From positions 1-9,545 of the forward strand of contig DXZE01000055.1 of the NCBI GenBank assembly GCA_019415435.1: 9,545 bases of DNA. The letters run 5' to 3'. The translations under genes and the position numbers were made by a program. The notes below the pieces were generated by a model. It did not search any database and had not been told where the DNA came from. It saw only the letters and a list, made by a program, of their open reading frames with translations. Below are positions 1 through 6,390 of the stretch, in pieces. This DNA is from Erysipelotrichaceae bacterium. Lineage in GTDB: Bacteria > Bacillota_I > Bacilli_A > Erysipelotrichales > Erysipelotrichaceae. Positions within the stretch are counted from its first letter, which is position 1; each line of letters begins with the position of its first letter.

Positions 1-7
1 GGCTTGA

Positions 8-31
8 AACCAAGCATTTAGATGCTCGGTT
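8..31 (-). terminator. Hairpin after the CpXC gene, possible terminator
   Basis: In the minus-strand RNA, AACCGAGCAU and AUGCUUGGUU form a 10-bp stem with one G-U pair and a 4-base loop, 19 bases after the stop codon. No U run follows within the 7 bases left in the window, so a terminator is plausible but incomplete evidence. Confidence 0.4.
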
Positions 32-49
32 ATTCAATGGCCGAGTGGT

Positions 50-706
50 TCACAGGATATGTTCCTCTGCCCAATCTTCATCTATTTCTATAGAAGTATC
101 ATGTTCCAGAAGATCATGATACTTTTCTTTTATTTCTTCATACATCTCTTTGGAAAAAGGTATTGTTCCTTCTAATCCTTCTGCCATACCTATCGCAAAG
201 CCATAGCCATCTTCCGTTGTATTGAAGTAAAGACCTGTAATATCATCTCTGCTCTTTAATAATTCCTGTTTAACAGTATAGCGGGCTAATTCAATGACTC
301 TGTCATCCATATCAAAGTGGGCAATCAGGAACTTCTCCTGAAGCTGGTATTCGCTCTTCACAAGACGTACTGTACATATTTTCATCCATTTCTGAAGAAC
401 ATCATCTAACTGATCACGATGATACTGACCGTTGAGTGTTAATCGCATTTCTTCAAGATCTTTTTCACTGTCCGCAAACCCAATTAACAGTTTTCTGTTA
501 CCATCATGATACATGCAGGAATAGGTAATGTTCTCTTCGTCATGACATCTTCTGCATACATGTGTAAAATAGGTTCCCTGGAATATCTTGTTTTCCGCAT
601 CAGGGTCCTTTGCGGTATCAATTAATGTATGCATGATAAACTTGTCTCTTAACCCGCAGGAAGGACATATCACTTCTGTTTTATATCTTGTTATATCTTT
701 TGACAT
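50..706 (-). CDS. CpXC-type zinc-ribbon protein of unknown function
   Basis: This 218-aa protein opens with a CPSC motif (Cys14, Cys17) and has a second CRRC pair at Cys51 and Cys54, the four-cysteine zinc-ribbon layout of the CpXC family, whose function is uncharacterised. The rest is acidic and probably mixed alpha/beta; I recognise no catalytic motif and see no signal peptide or membrane segment, so it should be cytoplasmic. The start at 706 is the only ATG ahead of the first cysteine pair. It lies inside the 3' end of the upstream methyltransferase-like gene (26-bp overlap), so translation is probably coupled to it. It is the last gene of a three-gene unit with a predicted ADP-ribosyltransferase. 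A role as zinc-dependent nucleic-acid or protein-binding partner is only inference. The CpXC assignment is fairly secure; the job is unknown. Confidence 0.75.
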   Translation of the reverse strand: MSKDITRYKTEVICPSCGLRDKFIMHTLIDTAKDPDAENKIFQGTYFTHVCRRCHDEENITYSCMYHDGNRKLLIGFADSEKDLEEMRLTLNGQYHRDQLDDVLQKWMKICTVRLVKSEYQLQEKFLIAHFDMDDRVIELARYTVKQELLKSRDDITGLYFNTTEDGYGFAIGMAEGLEGTIPFSKEMYEEIKEKYHDLLEHDTSIEIDEDWAEEHIL

Positions 707-1853
707 ATTGTAGGCTCTGTTCCTTTACTATCTTTTGTAATTTCTTATCATCGTATAAATCTGTATAGTCTTTCACTTTATCAATCCTGTAATCTTCAAA
801 TAACTGATGTATAAGAAGTATGAATTCCTTTGACTTTTCATCTGTGACAATCTGTTCCAGGGCTTTTTCATAATCTTCTGCCAGCGAAGCTGCCATATCT
901 GCTAAAAGTGCAGCCCTTATATTATCCAGCATATTTCCTTCTTCCCAATATAAGAAGCGTGTATGTGGATATGCATTTTCAATCGCCTTCATCCTGATCA
1001 ATGAATCAATATTGTCATGGAAATTCTGATACAGATCATTGATAATCCAGTTATAGTCTTTTTCATGACTTTGAAGATAGTCATAGGCATCATCCTGGAT
1101 AATGTGGATCTTATCCGGATTTTCAAACTGAGGAAGGATCTGTTCTTTAAATAAGCGGATAACTTCTGCATCATGTTCGACTACAGTTATGGATGTTACT
1201 GACTGTTTCCTTTGGAACATATATGCAAGATACCCTGCCTTCAGTCCACATATCAGTACATCTTTACTAACCGGACGTATTAATGCATCATAATCCAGAA
1301 AAGTCTGGCCATTCATAGAGAAGAGTGTCTTTCCATCCTTCATAATTACAGGATATCGGAATGCTTCATTGAAATAGGCAACCGGCTGTACTTCCATTCC
1401 TTCGTATTGTTTCTGTGATCCGTATGTAAAAGGAACATACGCATTTATTTTATGATTGGTAAATGTAAAGACACTGTCACTTCCAGGCTGCAGAGAAAGT
1501 TTACTGATAAAAGGATTATTCGTAATATAATCGGGTTTCAGTTCTTTTGTATAGTGATATAAGGCTGTAATAAGATCATTGTTTCTATGCAGAATTTCCG
1601 GTTTAATATCCTTTTCACCACGAACACCGCAGGCAATCATGACTGCGATAAGCATCCTTCTCTTATCTTCTCTATTTCTGCATATATCAAATGGTTTAAT
1701 ATCAATCTGGTCTAACTCTTCATCAACAACATTGACTGTTCTTTCTTCGCCAAGAAACGCAATACTATTGGCACATTCCTGTTCAGTATGTGACCTTTGA
1801 TACATCATATCAGTTAAGGTTAATAATACTTTTTCATTCTTGGTAATTATCAT
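681..1853 (-). CDS. Spermidine-synthase/methyltransferase-like Rossmann protein
   Basis: This protein of about 390 aa has a Rossmann AdoMet-binding core in its middle. There is a glycine loop VLICGLKAGYLAYM (residues 199-212), an acidic end of strand 2 (VVEHDAE, near 224-230), an acidic DDAYDYL segment (near 254-260) and a hydrophobic strand ending NDLYQ (272-276). This order matches spermidine synthases and related methyltransferases, but the loop is not a classic GGGDG and the aminopropyltransferase catalytic acid motif is not visible. A small-molecule or protein methyltransferase, or a degenerate AdoMet-binding protein, is likelier than polyamine synthesis. The N-terminal ~190 residues are unassigned. 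I chose ATG 1853 rather than 1871 because its ATG overlaps the TGA of the upstream ART gene by 4 bp and a GAGGA ribosome site sits about 7 bases ahead. The longer form would add six residues. Confidence 0.7.
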   Translation of the reverse strand: MIITKNEKVLLTLTDMMYQRSHTEQECANSIAFLGEERTVNVVDEELDQIDIKPFDICRNREDKRRMLIAVMIACGVRGEKDIKPEILHRNNDLITALYHYTKELKPDYITNNPFISKLSLQPGSDSVFTFTNHKINAYVPFTYGSQKQYEGMEVQPVAYFNEAFRYPVIMKDGKTLFSMNGQTFLDYDALIRPVSKDVLICGLKAGYLAYMFQRKQSVTSITVVEHDAEVIRLFKEQILPQFENPDKIHIIQDDAYDYLQSHEKDYNWIINDLYQNFHDNIDSLIRMKAIENAYPHTRFLYWEEGNMLDNIRAALLADMAASLAEDYEKALEQIVTDEKSKEFILLIHQLFEDYRIDKVKDYTDLYDDKKLQKIVKEQSLQYVKRYNKI

Positions 1854-2626
1854 AAATGATTCCTCATCCATGTGACGACCTGATACTGTATTGCCTGTTT
1901 GACATGCATATAGCTTTCTTTATCTGAATCAGATAATACTTCATGATGATTCAGACAATGATACAGATGTTCAGCATTATCAATATCCTTATCTTCTATC
2001 TTAACAGATGAAACAAAAGGATATTGAAAACCATCACAATATACATCTGCATATACCTCTGGTATATTCCTGTTTCCATCATGAATCTTCTTCATGGATT
2101 CTTCCAATGATTTTGTCTTAACAGTAATATGCATATAGGGCGGCAAAAGTACTTCCTCTTCATCTTCTTTAAGATAAGAAGGTAACAGTTTCTTCATATC
2201 CGCAATATAAGTTCCTTGTGGAATATGAATCTTCATTAAGGCAAGACCATGCTTATCTTCATAAGCAGAAAGGAAACCGGCATAGGAAGTAGAAATAAAA
2301 GATGGCATATATGTATCTTTGGAGAATACATTAAAGTCTGCAGTTCTTTCTACTCTTGATACAACCGTATCATGATCTGATCTGTACATAGTTGAAATAA
2401 TCGTACAGATACAGTCTGCTGTTTTTAATGGTTCCCTTAAAAAAGCAGCATTTAAAATACGGTTTTCTTCAACTCTTGCCTGTTCTGTTGTAAGACCATC
2501 AAATAACAATGCATTTAATGTAACATATGCCTTAGGATCGCCAAAGAAAGGATCATGAATATTGTTATCATCAATATCCCCTTCATAGAATCTCAGCATT
2601 GTGATCTGTTTTCCATTTAAACTCAT
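1850..2626 (-). CDS. Predicted R-S-ExE ADP-ribosyltransferase (ART domain)
   Basis: This 258-aa protein carries the three marks of an R-S-E class ADP-ribosyltransferase in the right order and spacing. Arg82 lies in MYRSDHD (the NAD-binding arginine after strand 1, preceded by a helix ending LREPLKTAD). An STS motif in SFISTS (112-114) follows. An ExE turn, E156-x-E158, runs straight into VLLPP (159-163), as in many ART exoenzymes. R-S-ExE enzymes usually transfer ADP-ribose from NAD+ to arginine, but the target here is unknown. There is no signal peptide, so an intracellular role is likelier than secretion. It heads a unit with the methyltransferase-like and CpXC genes (4-bp ATGA overlap with the former). 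The ribosome site is weak, and a terminator lies just upstream. The family call comes from motifs alone; activity is not proven. Confidence 0.7.
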   Translation of the reverse strand: MSLNGKQITMLRFYEGDIDDNNIHDPFFGDPKAYVTLNALLFDGLTTEQARVEENRILNAAFLREPLKTADCICTIISTMYRSDHDTVVSRVERTADFNVFSKDTYMPSFISTSYAGFLSAYEDKHGLALMKIHIPQGTYIADMKKLLPSYLKEDEEEVLLPPYMHITVKTKSLEESMKKIHDGNRNIPEVYADVYCDGFQYPFVSSVKIEDKDIDNAEHLYHCLNHHEVLSDSDKESYMHVKQAIQYQVVTWMRNHL

Positions 2627-2646
2627 GTCTCTATTCTATAACAAAA

Positions 2647-2666
2647 GGCATATCTTCTGATATGCC
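2647..2666 (-). terminator. Rho-independent terminator after the 92-aa gene
   Basis: On the minus strand a perfect 8-bp stem (GGCATATC / GATATGCC, 4-base loop AGAA) is followed by TTTTGTTAT. It begins right at the stop codon of the 92-aa gene and lies 20 bases before the ART start, so it separates the two transcription units or acts as an attenuator for the ART unit. Confidence 0.85.
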
Positions 2667-2667
2667 C

Positions 2668-2946
2668 TTACTTTAATATATGCATCTGCCATTGCTTATC
2701 GCCAATATAATCAAACCATAAAGGGACCTTCTTACAGCACTTTAATGCAGAAGTAACATCAGGCTGTTTCTCTATAACATCCTTTAATGTTCTTATCGCA
2801 AGATCTGCCGTATCAAACTGCTTTGTGCCTTCCGCAAGGAAAGTGAACCGTATTTCATGGCGTGGTTCATAGGCAATGGAGACAATTGTACGTCCTGATA
2901 GTACCAGTGGATCAACGTAAACCTTCTCTTCCAGATTCCATTTCAT
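2668..2946 (-). CDS. Small conserved-looking protein of unknown function, 92 aa
   Basis: I do not recognise this family. The protein is soluble, with beta-type segments near the N terminus (VYVDPL, TIVSIAYE, IRFTFL), a helix around residues 44-60 (DTADLAIRTLKDVIEK), a Cys-Cys pair (69-70) and an aromatic C-terminal patch (PLWFDYIGDKQW). Its start codon shares one base with the stop of the acetyltransferase gene (TGATG), a classic coupled arrangement that argues it is really translated. It is the last gene of the DUF4203-GNAT unit and a strong terminator starts at its stop codon. Confidence 0.7.
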   Translation of the reverse strand: MKWNLEEKVYVDPLVLSGRTIVSIAYEPRHEIRFTFLAEGTKQFDTADLAIRTLKDVIEKQPDVTSALKCCKKVPLWFDYIGDKQWQMHILK

Positions 2947-3404
2947 CAGAAATCCAGCTTGAAGATTACATTTCCATCTTTTCTATGTACTTCCTTAAAT
3001 CCCTCATATTTCATAAAGGCAAGTGCATCTGTATTGTTTTCAGATGCTTTGGCATAGAAAGTATGAATCCCATGAGAAATAGCTTCACCTTTTATTAAGC
3101 GTAATGTCTCATTTCCATATCCTTCTCTTCTTAAATCTCCTTTTACCAGGATATCCAGAAGATAGCCATGAAGTTCTTCATCATAATGCCATGAAGATTC
3201 GGCTGTAAAATCCATACAGCCATCACAGAACAAAAGTCTGTATATTTCTTTCTTTGGATCTGCCTTTACATGTTTCTCATAGAACTCATCCCAGTCAGAT
3301 TCAGGGAATGCTTCTGTATGAGAAAAAGACATTGTTTTAGGTGATTCATGAAGTGTCTTTCGAAATGCAAGTTCTTCTTTTTCCGGAACAATCAGAAATG
3401 CCAT
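2946..3404 (-). CDS. GNAT-family N-acetyltransferase
   Basis: A protein of about 152 aa with the core of the GNAT fold, which moves an acetyl group from acetyl-CoA to an amine. The acetyl-CoA pyrophosphate loop is DLRREGYGNETL (residues 90-101, pattern R-R-x-G-x-G), preceded by the beta strand GYLLDILV. It is followed by ENNTDALAFMKYEGFKEV (122-139), the typical motif B, with the Asn/Ala-x-x-x-Tyr-x-x-x-GF ending. The acceptor cannot be read from the sequence; small free-standing GNATs like this acetylate antibiotics, polyamines or protein N termini. An open frame extends to 3461, but ATG 3404 has a CAGGAG ribosome site about 7 bases upstream, and the longer form would overlap the DUF4203-like gene. 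It lies 16 bp after that gene and overlaps the next by one base. Confidence 0.85.
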   Translation of the reverse strand: MAFLIVPEKEELAFRKTLHESPKTMSFSHTEAFPESDWDEFYEKHVKADPKKEIYRLLFCDGCMDFTAESSWHYDEELHGYLLDILVKGDLRREGYGNETLRLIKGEAISHGIHTFYAKASENNTDALAFMKYEGFKEVHRKDGNVIFKLDF

Positions 3405-3420
3405 AAAATACTCCTGTCTA

Positions 3421-4026
3421 TTAACGATGCTTATGATGATTCTGGTATCTTGTGCCAACAATTGTTAAAACAAGTGCAATACCAAGCAGCCATAGTCCAT
3501 ACTGACCATTGAGCTGACCTGTTATATAGTCTGATAAAGCTCCTGCAGAGGATATCAGGCCTGTATATGCACTCAGATTATCTATATTCATGATTACATA
3601 GATAACCACGGATCCAATCAGAATACCACCTATAAAAGACGTACCTATCCGGATAAATGTACGGTTAAAGTGAGCACATAAGATACCAGCCACAACAGCA
3701 CAGACGCCAATGACAATCCATGGCGTATATACATCCTGTGCAGGTACATAGCCAGCAGCTATCTGTCCTATAAAATATCCTGCAAATAAACCTAACAGAA
3801 AGAATGCCAGTTTTTTTGCGTATTGTGATAACAAAGCTGCCACAACTGCGGCAGCCAGAGCTATTACCGTTACATTAGATGTATCCGCAAAATTACTGTT
3901 AATAAAGCCATATGTAAAAACAAAAGCTGCTATTGCGAGAATCAAAGAAAATAATCTTTCTCCATACAGCATGGATAACAATCCTGCACATACAATAACA
4001 GCCAGGATAATAATCGTACCTGTCAT
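3421..4026 (-). CDS. Polytopic membrane protein, DUF4203/TMEM198-like
   Basis: This 201-aa protein is almost entirely hydrophobic, with about seven membrane segments (roughly residues 3-20, 26-43, 53-66, 72-92, 103-120, 126-150 and 174-191) joined by short loops and ending in a basic tail (RYQNHHKHR) that should be cytoplasmic. The even spacing, Gly/Ala-rich helices and the central GLFAGYFIGQ segment recall the DUF4203/TMEM198 family, whose function is not known. I see no transport or catalytic motif. A GGAGG ribosome site lies about 8 bases before the ATG and a plausible promoter just beyond that. It heads a unit with the GNAT and 92-aa genes. Membrane location is near certain; the family name is less so. 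Confidence 0.7.
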   Translation of the reverse strand: MTGTIIILAVIVCAGLLSMLYGERLFSLILAIAAFVFTYGFINSNFADTSNVTVIALAAAVVAALLSQYAKKLAFFLLGLFAGYFIGQIAAGYVPAQDVYTPWIVIGVCAVVAGILCAHFNRTFIRIGTSFIGGILIGSVVIYVIMNIDNLSAYTGLISSAGALSDYITGQLNGQYGLWLLGIALVLTIVGTRYQNHHKHR

Positions 4027-4048
4027 CTTGTAAGCCTCCGCGTCATAT

Positions 4049-4076
4049 TTTATATGCAGAAAGACACAACAGGCAA
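4049..4076 (-). promoter_or_regulatory. Likely sigma-A promoter of the DUF4203-GNAT unit
   Basis: On the minus strand TTGCCT (4071-4076) and TATAAA (4049-4054) are 16 bases apart. Transcription would start near 4042, just ahead of the GGAGG site (4035-4039) of the DUF4203-like gene. The -35 matches consensus in four of six bases. Confidence 0.5.
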
Positions 4077-4091
4077 CAATCGTTTTAACTC

Positions 4092-4334
4092 TTATGCATT
4101 GAGATCAAAGATCTCATCACTTTCCTTCTCAATCATCTTTGCATAGATCTTCTGTACAAAGTGTTCTGCTTCATCTAAATCAGAAAACACTTTGACAATC
4201 TCCATCGCATGATCCACATAAAATGCTACATCATAACTGTCATCTCTTCCATAGACAGGAGAAATCGTAATCTTCTGAATATGAGATGGAATATAGTACG
4301 TCGTTTCATTTTCTCTGACACATTTAAATAACAT
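4092..4334 (-). CDS. Small protein of unknown function, 80 aa
   Basis: I do not recognise this protein. It is soluble and acidic, with a first half rich in beta-type residues (TTYYIPSHIQKITISPVYG, then DVAFYV) and a helical second half (DLDEAEHFVQKIYAKMIEKE). That layout suggests a compact alpha/beta fold. An AAGGAG ribosome site lies about 10 bases upstream of the ATG, which supports expression. It sits 61 bp after the HrtA-like ATPase gene with no convincing terminator between them, so it may be co-transcribed with the transporter. A link in function is only suggested by position. Confidence 0.6.
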   Translation of the reverse strand: MLFKCVRENETTYYIPSHIQKITISPVYGRDDSYDVAFYVDHAMEIVKVFSDLDEAEHFVQKIYAKMIEKESDEIFDLNA

Positions 4335-4395
4335 GATACAAAAACTCCTTCACTTTCTTTCATTTTACATGGAAAGAAGAGATTAAGAAAGCCTG

Positions 4396-5055
4396 TTATA
4401 CCCTCTTCAGACGACCGTCTTCCATTCTGTATACCGTATCAGTAAGATCCAGGACTCTTTCATCATGGGTTACCATAACCGCTGCTTTATGACGGTTATG
4501 TACTTCCATCTGAATCATCTCAACAACATGTCTTCCTCTTTCAGAATCAAGAGAAGCGGTAGGTTCATCCGCAAGAATAATCCTGGCGTCACTTGCAAAA
4601 GCTCTGGCAATAGCTACTCTCTGTCTTTCACCACCTGATAACTGGGAAGGATACTGATTGATGACATTTTCTATACCGAGTTCTTCAAATAACTGCTTTA
4701 CTTCTGCAGGATCTGTCTTTAAGAGAACTGTCAACTGTTCACCAGCCTTTAAATATGGAAGAAGCTGATGACTCTGAAAGATAAAGCCAATATCCTTCTT
4801 GCGTAATTCTGTCCACTTCTTCTTTGGTAATTCAGATACATTCTGACCACAGATATCTACTTCACCCTCTTCTGGTGCTAACATCATGCCCGCAACATTC
4901 AGAAGTGTACTTTTACCACATCCGGAAGGTCCTGCAACAGCAGCGAATTCTCCTTCTTTTACATCCAGATTGACATGATCCAGAACAACTCTTTTCGCAT
5001 TGCCATCTTTATATTTCTTAACAATATTCTTTAATGTTAATACACTGTTATTCAT
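4396..5055 (-). CDS. ABC transporter ATPase, HrtA-like
   Basis: The 219-aa ATPase has every motif intact: Walker A GPSGCGKST (42-50), Q-loop Gln94 in FIFQS, signature LSGGERQRVAIARAF (139-153), Walker B IILADE (159-164), D-loop SLD (168-170) and His197 in VTHDE. It belongs to the MacB/LolD-type subfamily that works with FtsX-like permeases. The stretch IGFIFQSHQLLPYLK closely resembles staphylococcal HrtA, the ATPase of a haem exporter. It should hydrolyse ATP at the inner face of the membrane and drive the permease encoded just upstream. Its ATG overlaps the permease stop by 4 bp (ATGA), so the two are translationally coupled. Haem as substrate is inferred from family likeness only; related pairs export peptides or other lipophilic compounds. 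Confidence 0.9.
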   Translation of the reverse strand: MNNSVLTLKNIVKKYKDGNAKRVVLDHVNLDVKEGEFAAVAGPSGCGKSTLLNVAGMMLAPEEGEVDICGQNVSELPKKKWTELRKKDIGFIFQSHQLLPYLKAGEQLTVLLKTDPAEVKQLFEELGIENVINQYPSQLSGGERQRVAIARAFASDARIILADEPTASLDSERGRHVVEMIQMEVHNRHKAAVMVTHDERVLDLTDTVYRMEDGRLKRV

Positions 5056-6134
5056 TGAAAATCACCTCCGATAATCTCTGCCGGATCAATCTTGGCGACT
5101 CTGATAATTGTCGCCAGACTTCCGATAATGGATATCAATACAAATGCGATCAATACAATGACTGCCTGACCTCCATCAAGATAGAATGGCATCGTCTGAG
5201 GTAGTGCATGACTCATGCCGAAAGCTAACACGGCCGCAATTACGGCACCTCCTGTTGCGATCAGGAATACCTGACTGATCAGGTATTTGACTAATGTTCC
5301 CATACTGATACCGATTGCTTTCATAACACCGAATTCTTTTTCTTTCTGTAAGTTAATCACAAAGAAGAAGATACTGATGATAACAGCAGTAATAACAATC
5401 AGAAGCCATTCAACCATTGTAATAGTCATCTGTTCTGCCTGATAACCAGGTAAAGCTTCTATAATATCTGCTTTATCATAGCTGATCGTTCCATCTATCT
5501 TTTTATCTGCCTTACCTTGTACAGCCCAGGCATGAACCGTATCCTGATACATAGGATTGATTTCCTTCATCATGGATGTATAGGTATCTCTAGAAACATA
5601 CGCCACAGAAATATGACCATACATTTCATCTTTGGCAAAGCCAACGACTTTCATCTTTATGCCGGATGAAGAATCCTTTACAGTATCTCCTAACTGGATC
5701 CCTTTACTTTCAAAGTCATCATCCAGAACAACTGTATTTTCTTCTGTTGTTAATTTCTTTCCTTCATATACATCAGGATTCAGGAAACTGTCCGGATCAA
5801 TTGCAAAGTAAGTAACATCTATCTTTTCATCATCACCATCTTTAACAAGATACATTCTCTGAATATCAATAGATGCGGCTTTATCACCATACGCATCCTG
5901 TATCTCATCACTCTGTTCCTGATTCAGATTGGAAACAGTAATCAGCTTTTCAGCATCATCACTTAAAATAAATGTGTCCGCATCCATGTTTTCTACACCA
6001 CTGGATACAGCTCTTCCTAAACTTTTAACAAGTCCTGATAAAAACAGAACCATAAACATCATCAGAATTACAATAATTTCTACCAGGAGATATTTCTTCC
6101 AGTTATATCTGAGTTCTTTCCATGCTAACCTCAT
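5052..6134 (-). CDS. ABC transporter permease, FtsX/HrtB-like
   Basis: A permease of about 360 aa with the MacB/FtsX plan: one N-terminal membrane helix (about 16-36), a large outer domain (about 40-235), then three helices (about 241-261, 284-307 and 324-344). The FtsX signature KEKEFGVMKAIGIS (264-277) and the closing RVAKIDPAEIIGGDF (345-359) are clear. Features shared with staphylococcal HrtB, the haem-exporter permease, include the opening MRLAWKEL, YQAEQM ahead of helix 2, and ALPQTMPF (310-317). I chose ATG 6134 over 6140: it gives AGAGAGG a 7-base spacing and matches the HrtB start. No HssRS-like sensor or TetR-type regulator lies nearby. The family call is strong; haem as cargo is inference. 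Confidence 0.85.
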   Translation of the reverse strand: MRLAWKELRYNWKKYLLVEIIVILMMFMVLFLSGLVKSLGRAVSSGVENMDADTFILSDDAEKLITVSNLNQEQSDEIQDAYGDKAASIDIQRMYLVKDGDDEKIDVTYFAIDPDSFLNPDVYEGKKLTTEENTVVLDDDFESKGIQLGDTVKDSSSGIKMKVVGFAKDEMYGHISVAYVSRDTYTSMMKEINPMYQDTVHAWAVQGKADKKIDGTISYDKADIIEALPGYQAEQMTITMVEWLLIVITAVIISIFFFVINLQKEKEFGVMKAIGISMGTLVKYLISQVFLIATGGAVIAAVLAFGMSHALPQTMPFYLDGGQAVIVLIAFVLISIIGSLATIIRVAKIDPAEIIGGDFQ

Positions 6135-6160
6135 ATCCATACCTCTCTTTACAGTAAGAC

Positions 6161-6188
6161 ATTATAGTCATATATCTATTTTATTCAA
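6161..6188 (-). promoter_or_regulatory. Strong sigma-A promoter of the HrtBA-like operon
   Basis: On the minus strand TTGAAT (6183-6188) and a perfect TATAAT (6161-6166) are separated by 16 bases. Transcription should start near 6154, leaving a leader of about 20 bases with the AGAGAGG ribosome site (just upstream of 6140). A second, weaker pair (TTGCAT, 16 bases, TATACA) lies further upstream at about 6213-6240. Confidence 0.75.
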
Positions 6189-6227
6189 TTATATTTATTA
6201 CAATATTTATAAGATGTATAAAACTAA

Positions 6228-6239
6228 CATTGTTCAATG
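6228..6239. repeat. Short inverted repeat upstream of the transporter promoter
   Basis: CATTGTTCAATG is two 5-base arms around a 2-base centre. It lies about 40 bases upstream of the -35 box of the transporter promoter and inside the weaker second promoter. It is a possible operator, but too short to exclude chance in AT-rich DNA. Confidence 0.3.
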
Positions 6240-6357
6240 CAAACAAAATAAAAAATACTAGCACATATATGCAAGACCACTGTATTTTCCTTCTCTGTCT
6301 ACAAGATGATTGTATATAATCTCATAGCTTTAAAAATATGCCAACCGGAATCAGAAT

Positions 6358-6383
6358 AGAAAAGCGTCTCCGCAGAGACGTTT
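6358..6383 (-). terminator. Rho-independent terminator of the Rrf2-SirTM-macrodomain operon
   Basis: On the minus strand a 6-bp GC-rich stem (CGTCTC / GAGACG, 6365-6380, loop TGCG) is followed by C-TTTT-CTATT. It starts about 10 bases after the stop codon of the macrodomain gene. The next gene downstream has its own promoter, so this marks the end of the operon. The plus-strand read is also a hairpin with a short T run. Confidence 0.8.
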
Positions 6384-6390
6384 CAATATT

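Noticed and set aside
25..52. tRNA-like CCGAGTGGTTCA string near the left edge
   Set aside because: It recalls the D-arm of serine tRNAs, but no acceptor stem, anticodon arm or T-loop follows, and the CpXC coding region starts at once.
1579..1800. Plus-strand open frame of 73 codons inside the methyltransferase-like gene
   Set aside because: Antisense shadow of a gene with clear fold motifs and overlaps; no ribosome site or recognisable protein features.
2862..3098. Plus-strand open frame across the 92-aa and GNAT genes
   Set aside because: Antisense to two coupled genes, no ribosome site and no family likeness.
4355..4378. TTCTTTC/GAAAGAA hairpin between the HrtA-like gene and the 80-aa gene as a terminator
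   Set aside because: The stem has only two G-C pairs, no T run follows and the loop is long, so it should not terminate.
5929..6261. Plus-strand open frame of 110 codons over the permease start and intergenic region
   Set aside because: Antisense to the permease start and promoter; its tail is low-complexity AT-rich translation.
6273..6344. Minus-strand stretch reading SYEIIYNHLVDREGKYSGLAY before a stop, possible gene remnant
   Set aside because: About 23 codons bounded by stops, no start or ribosome site and no family recognised; it looks protein-like but could be chance.
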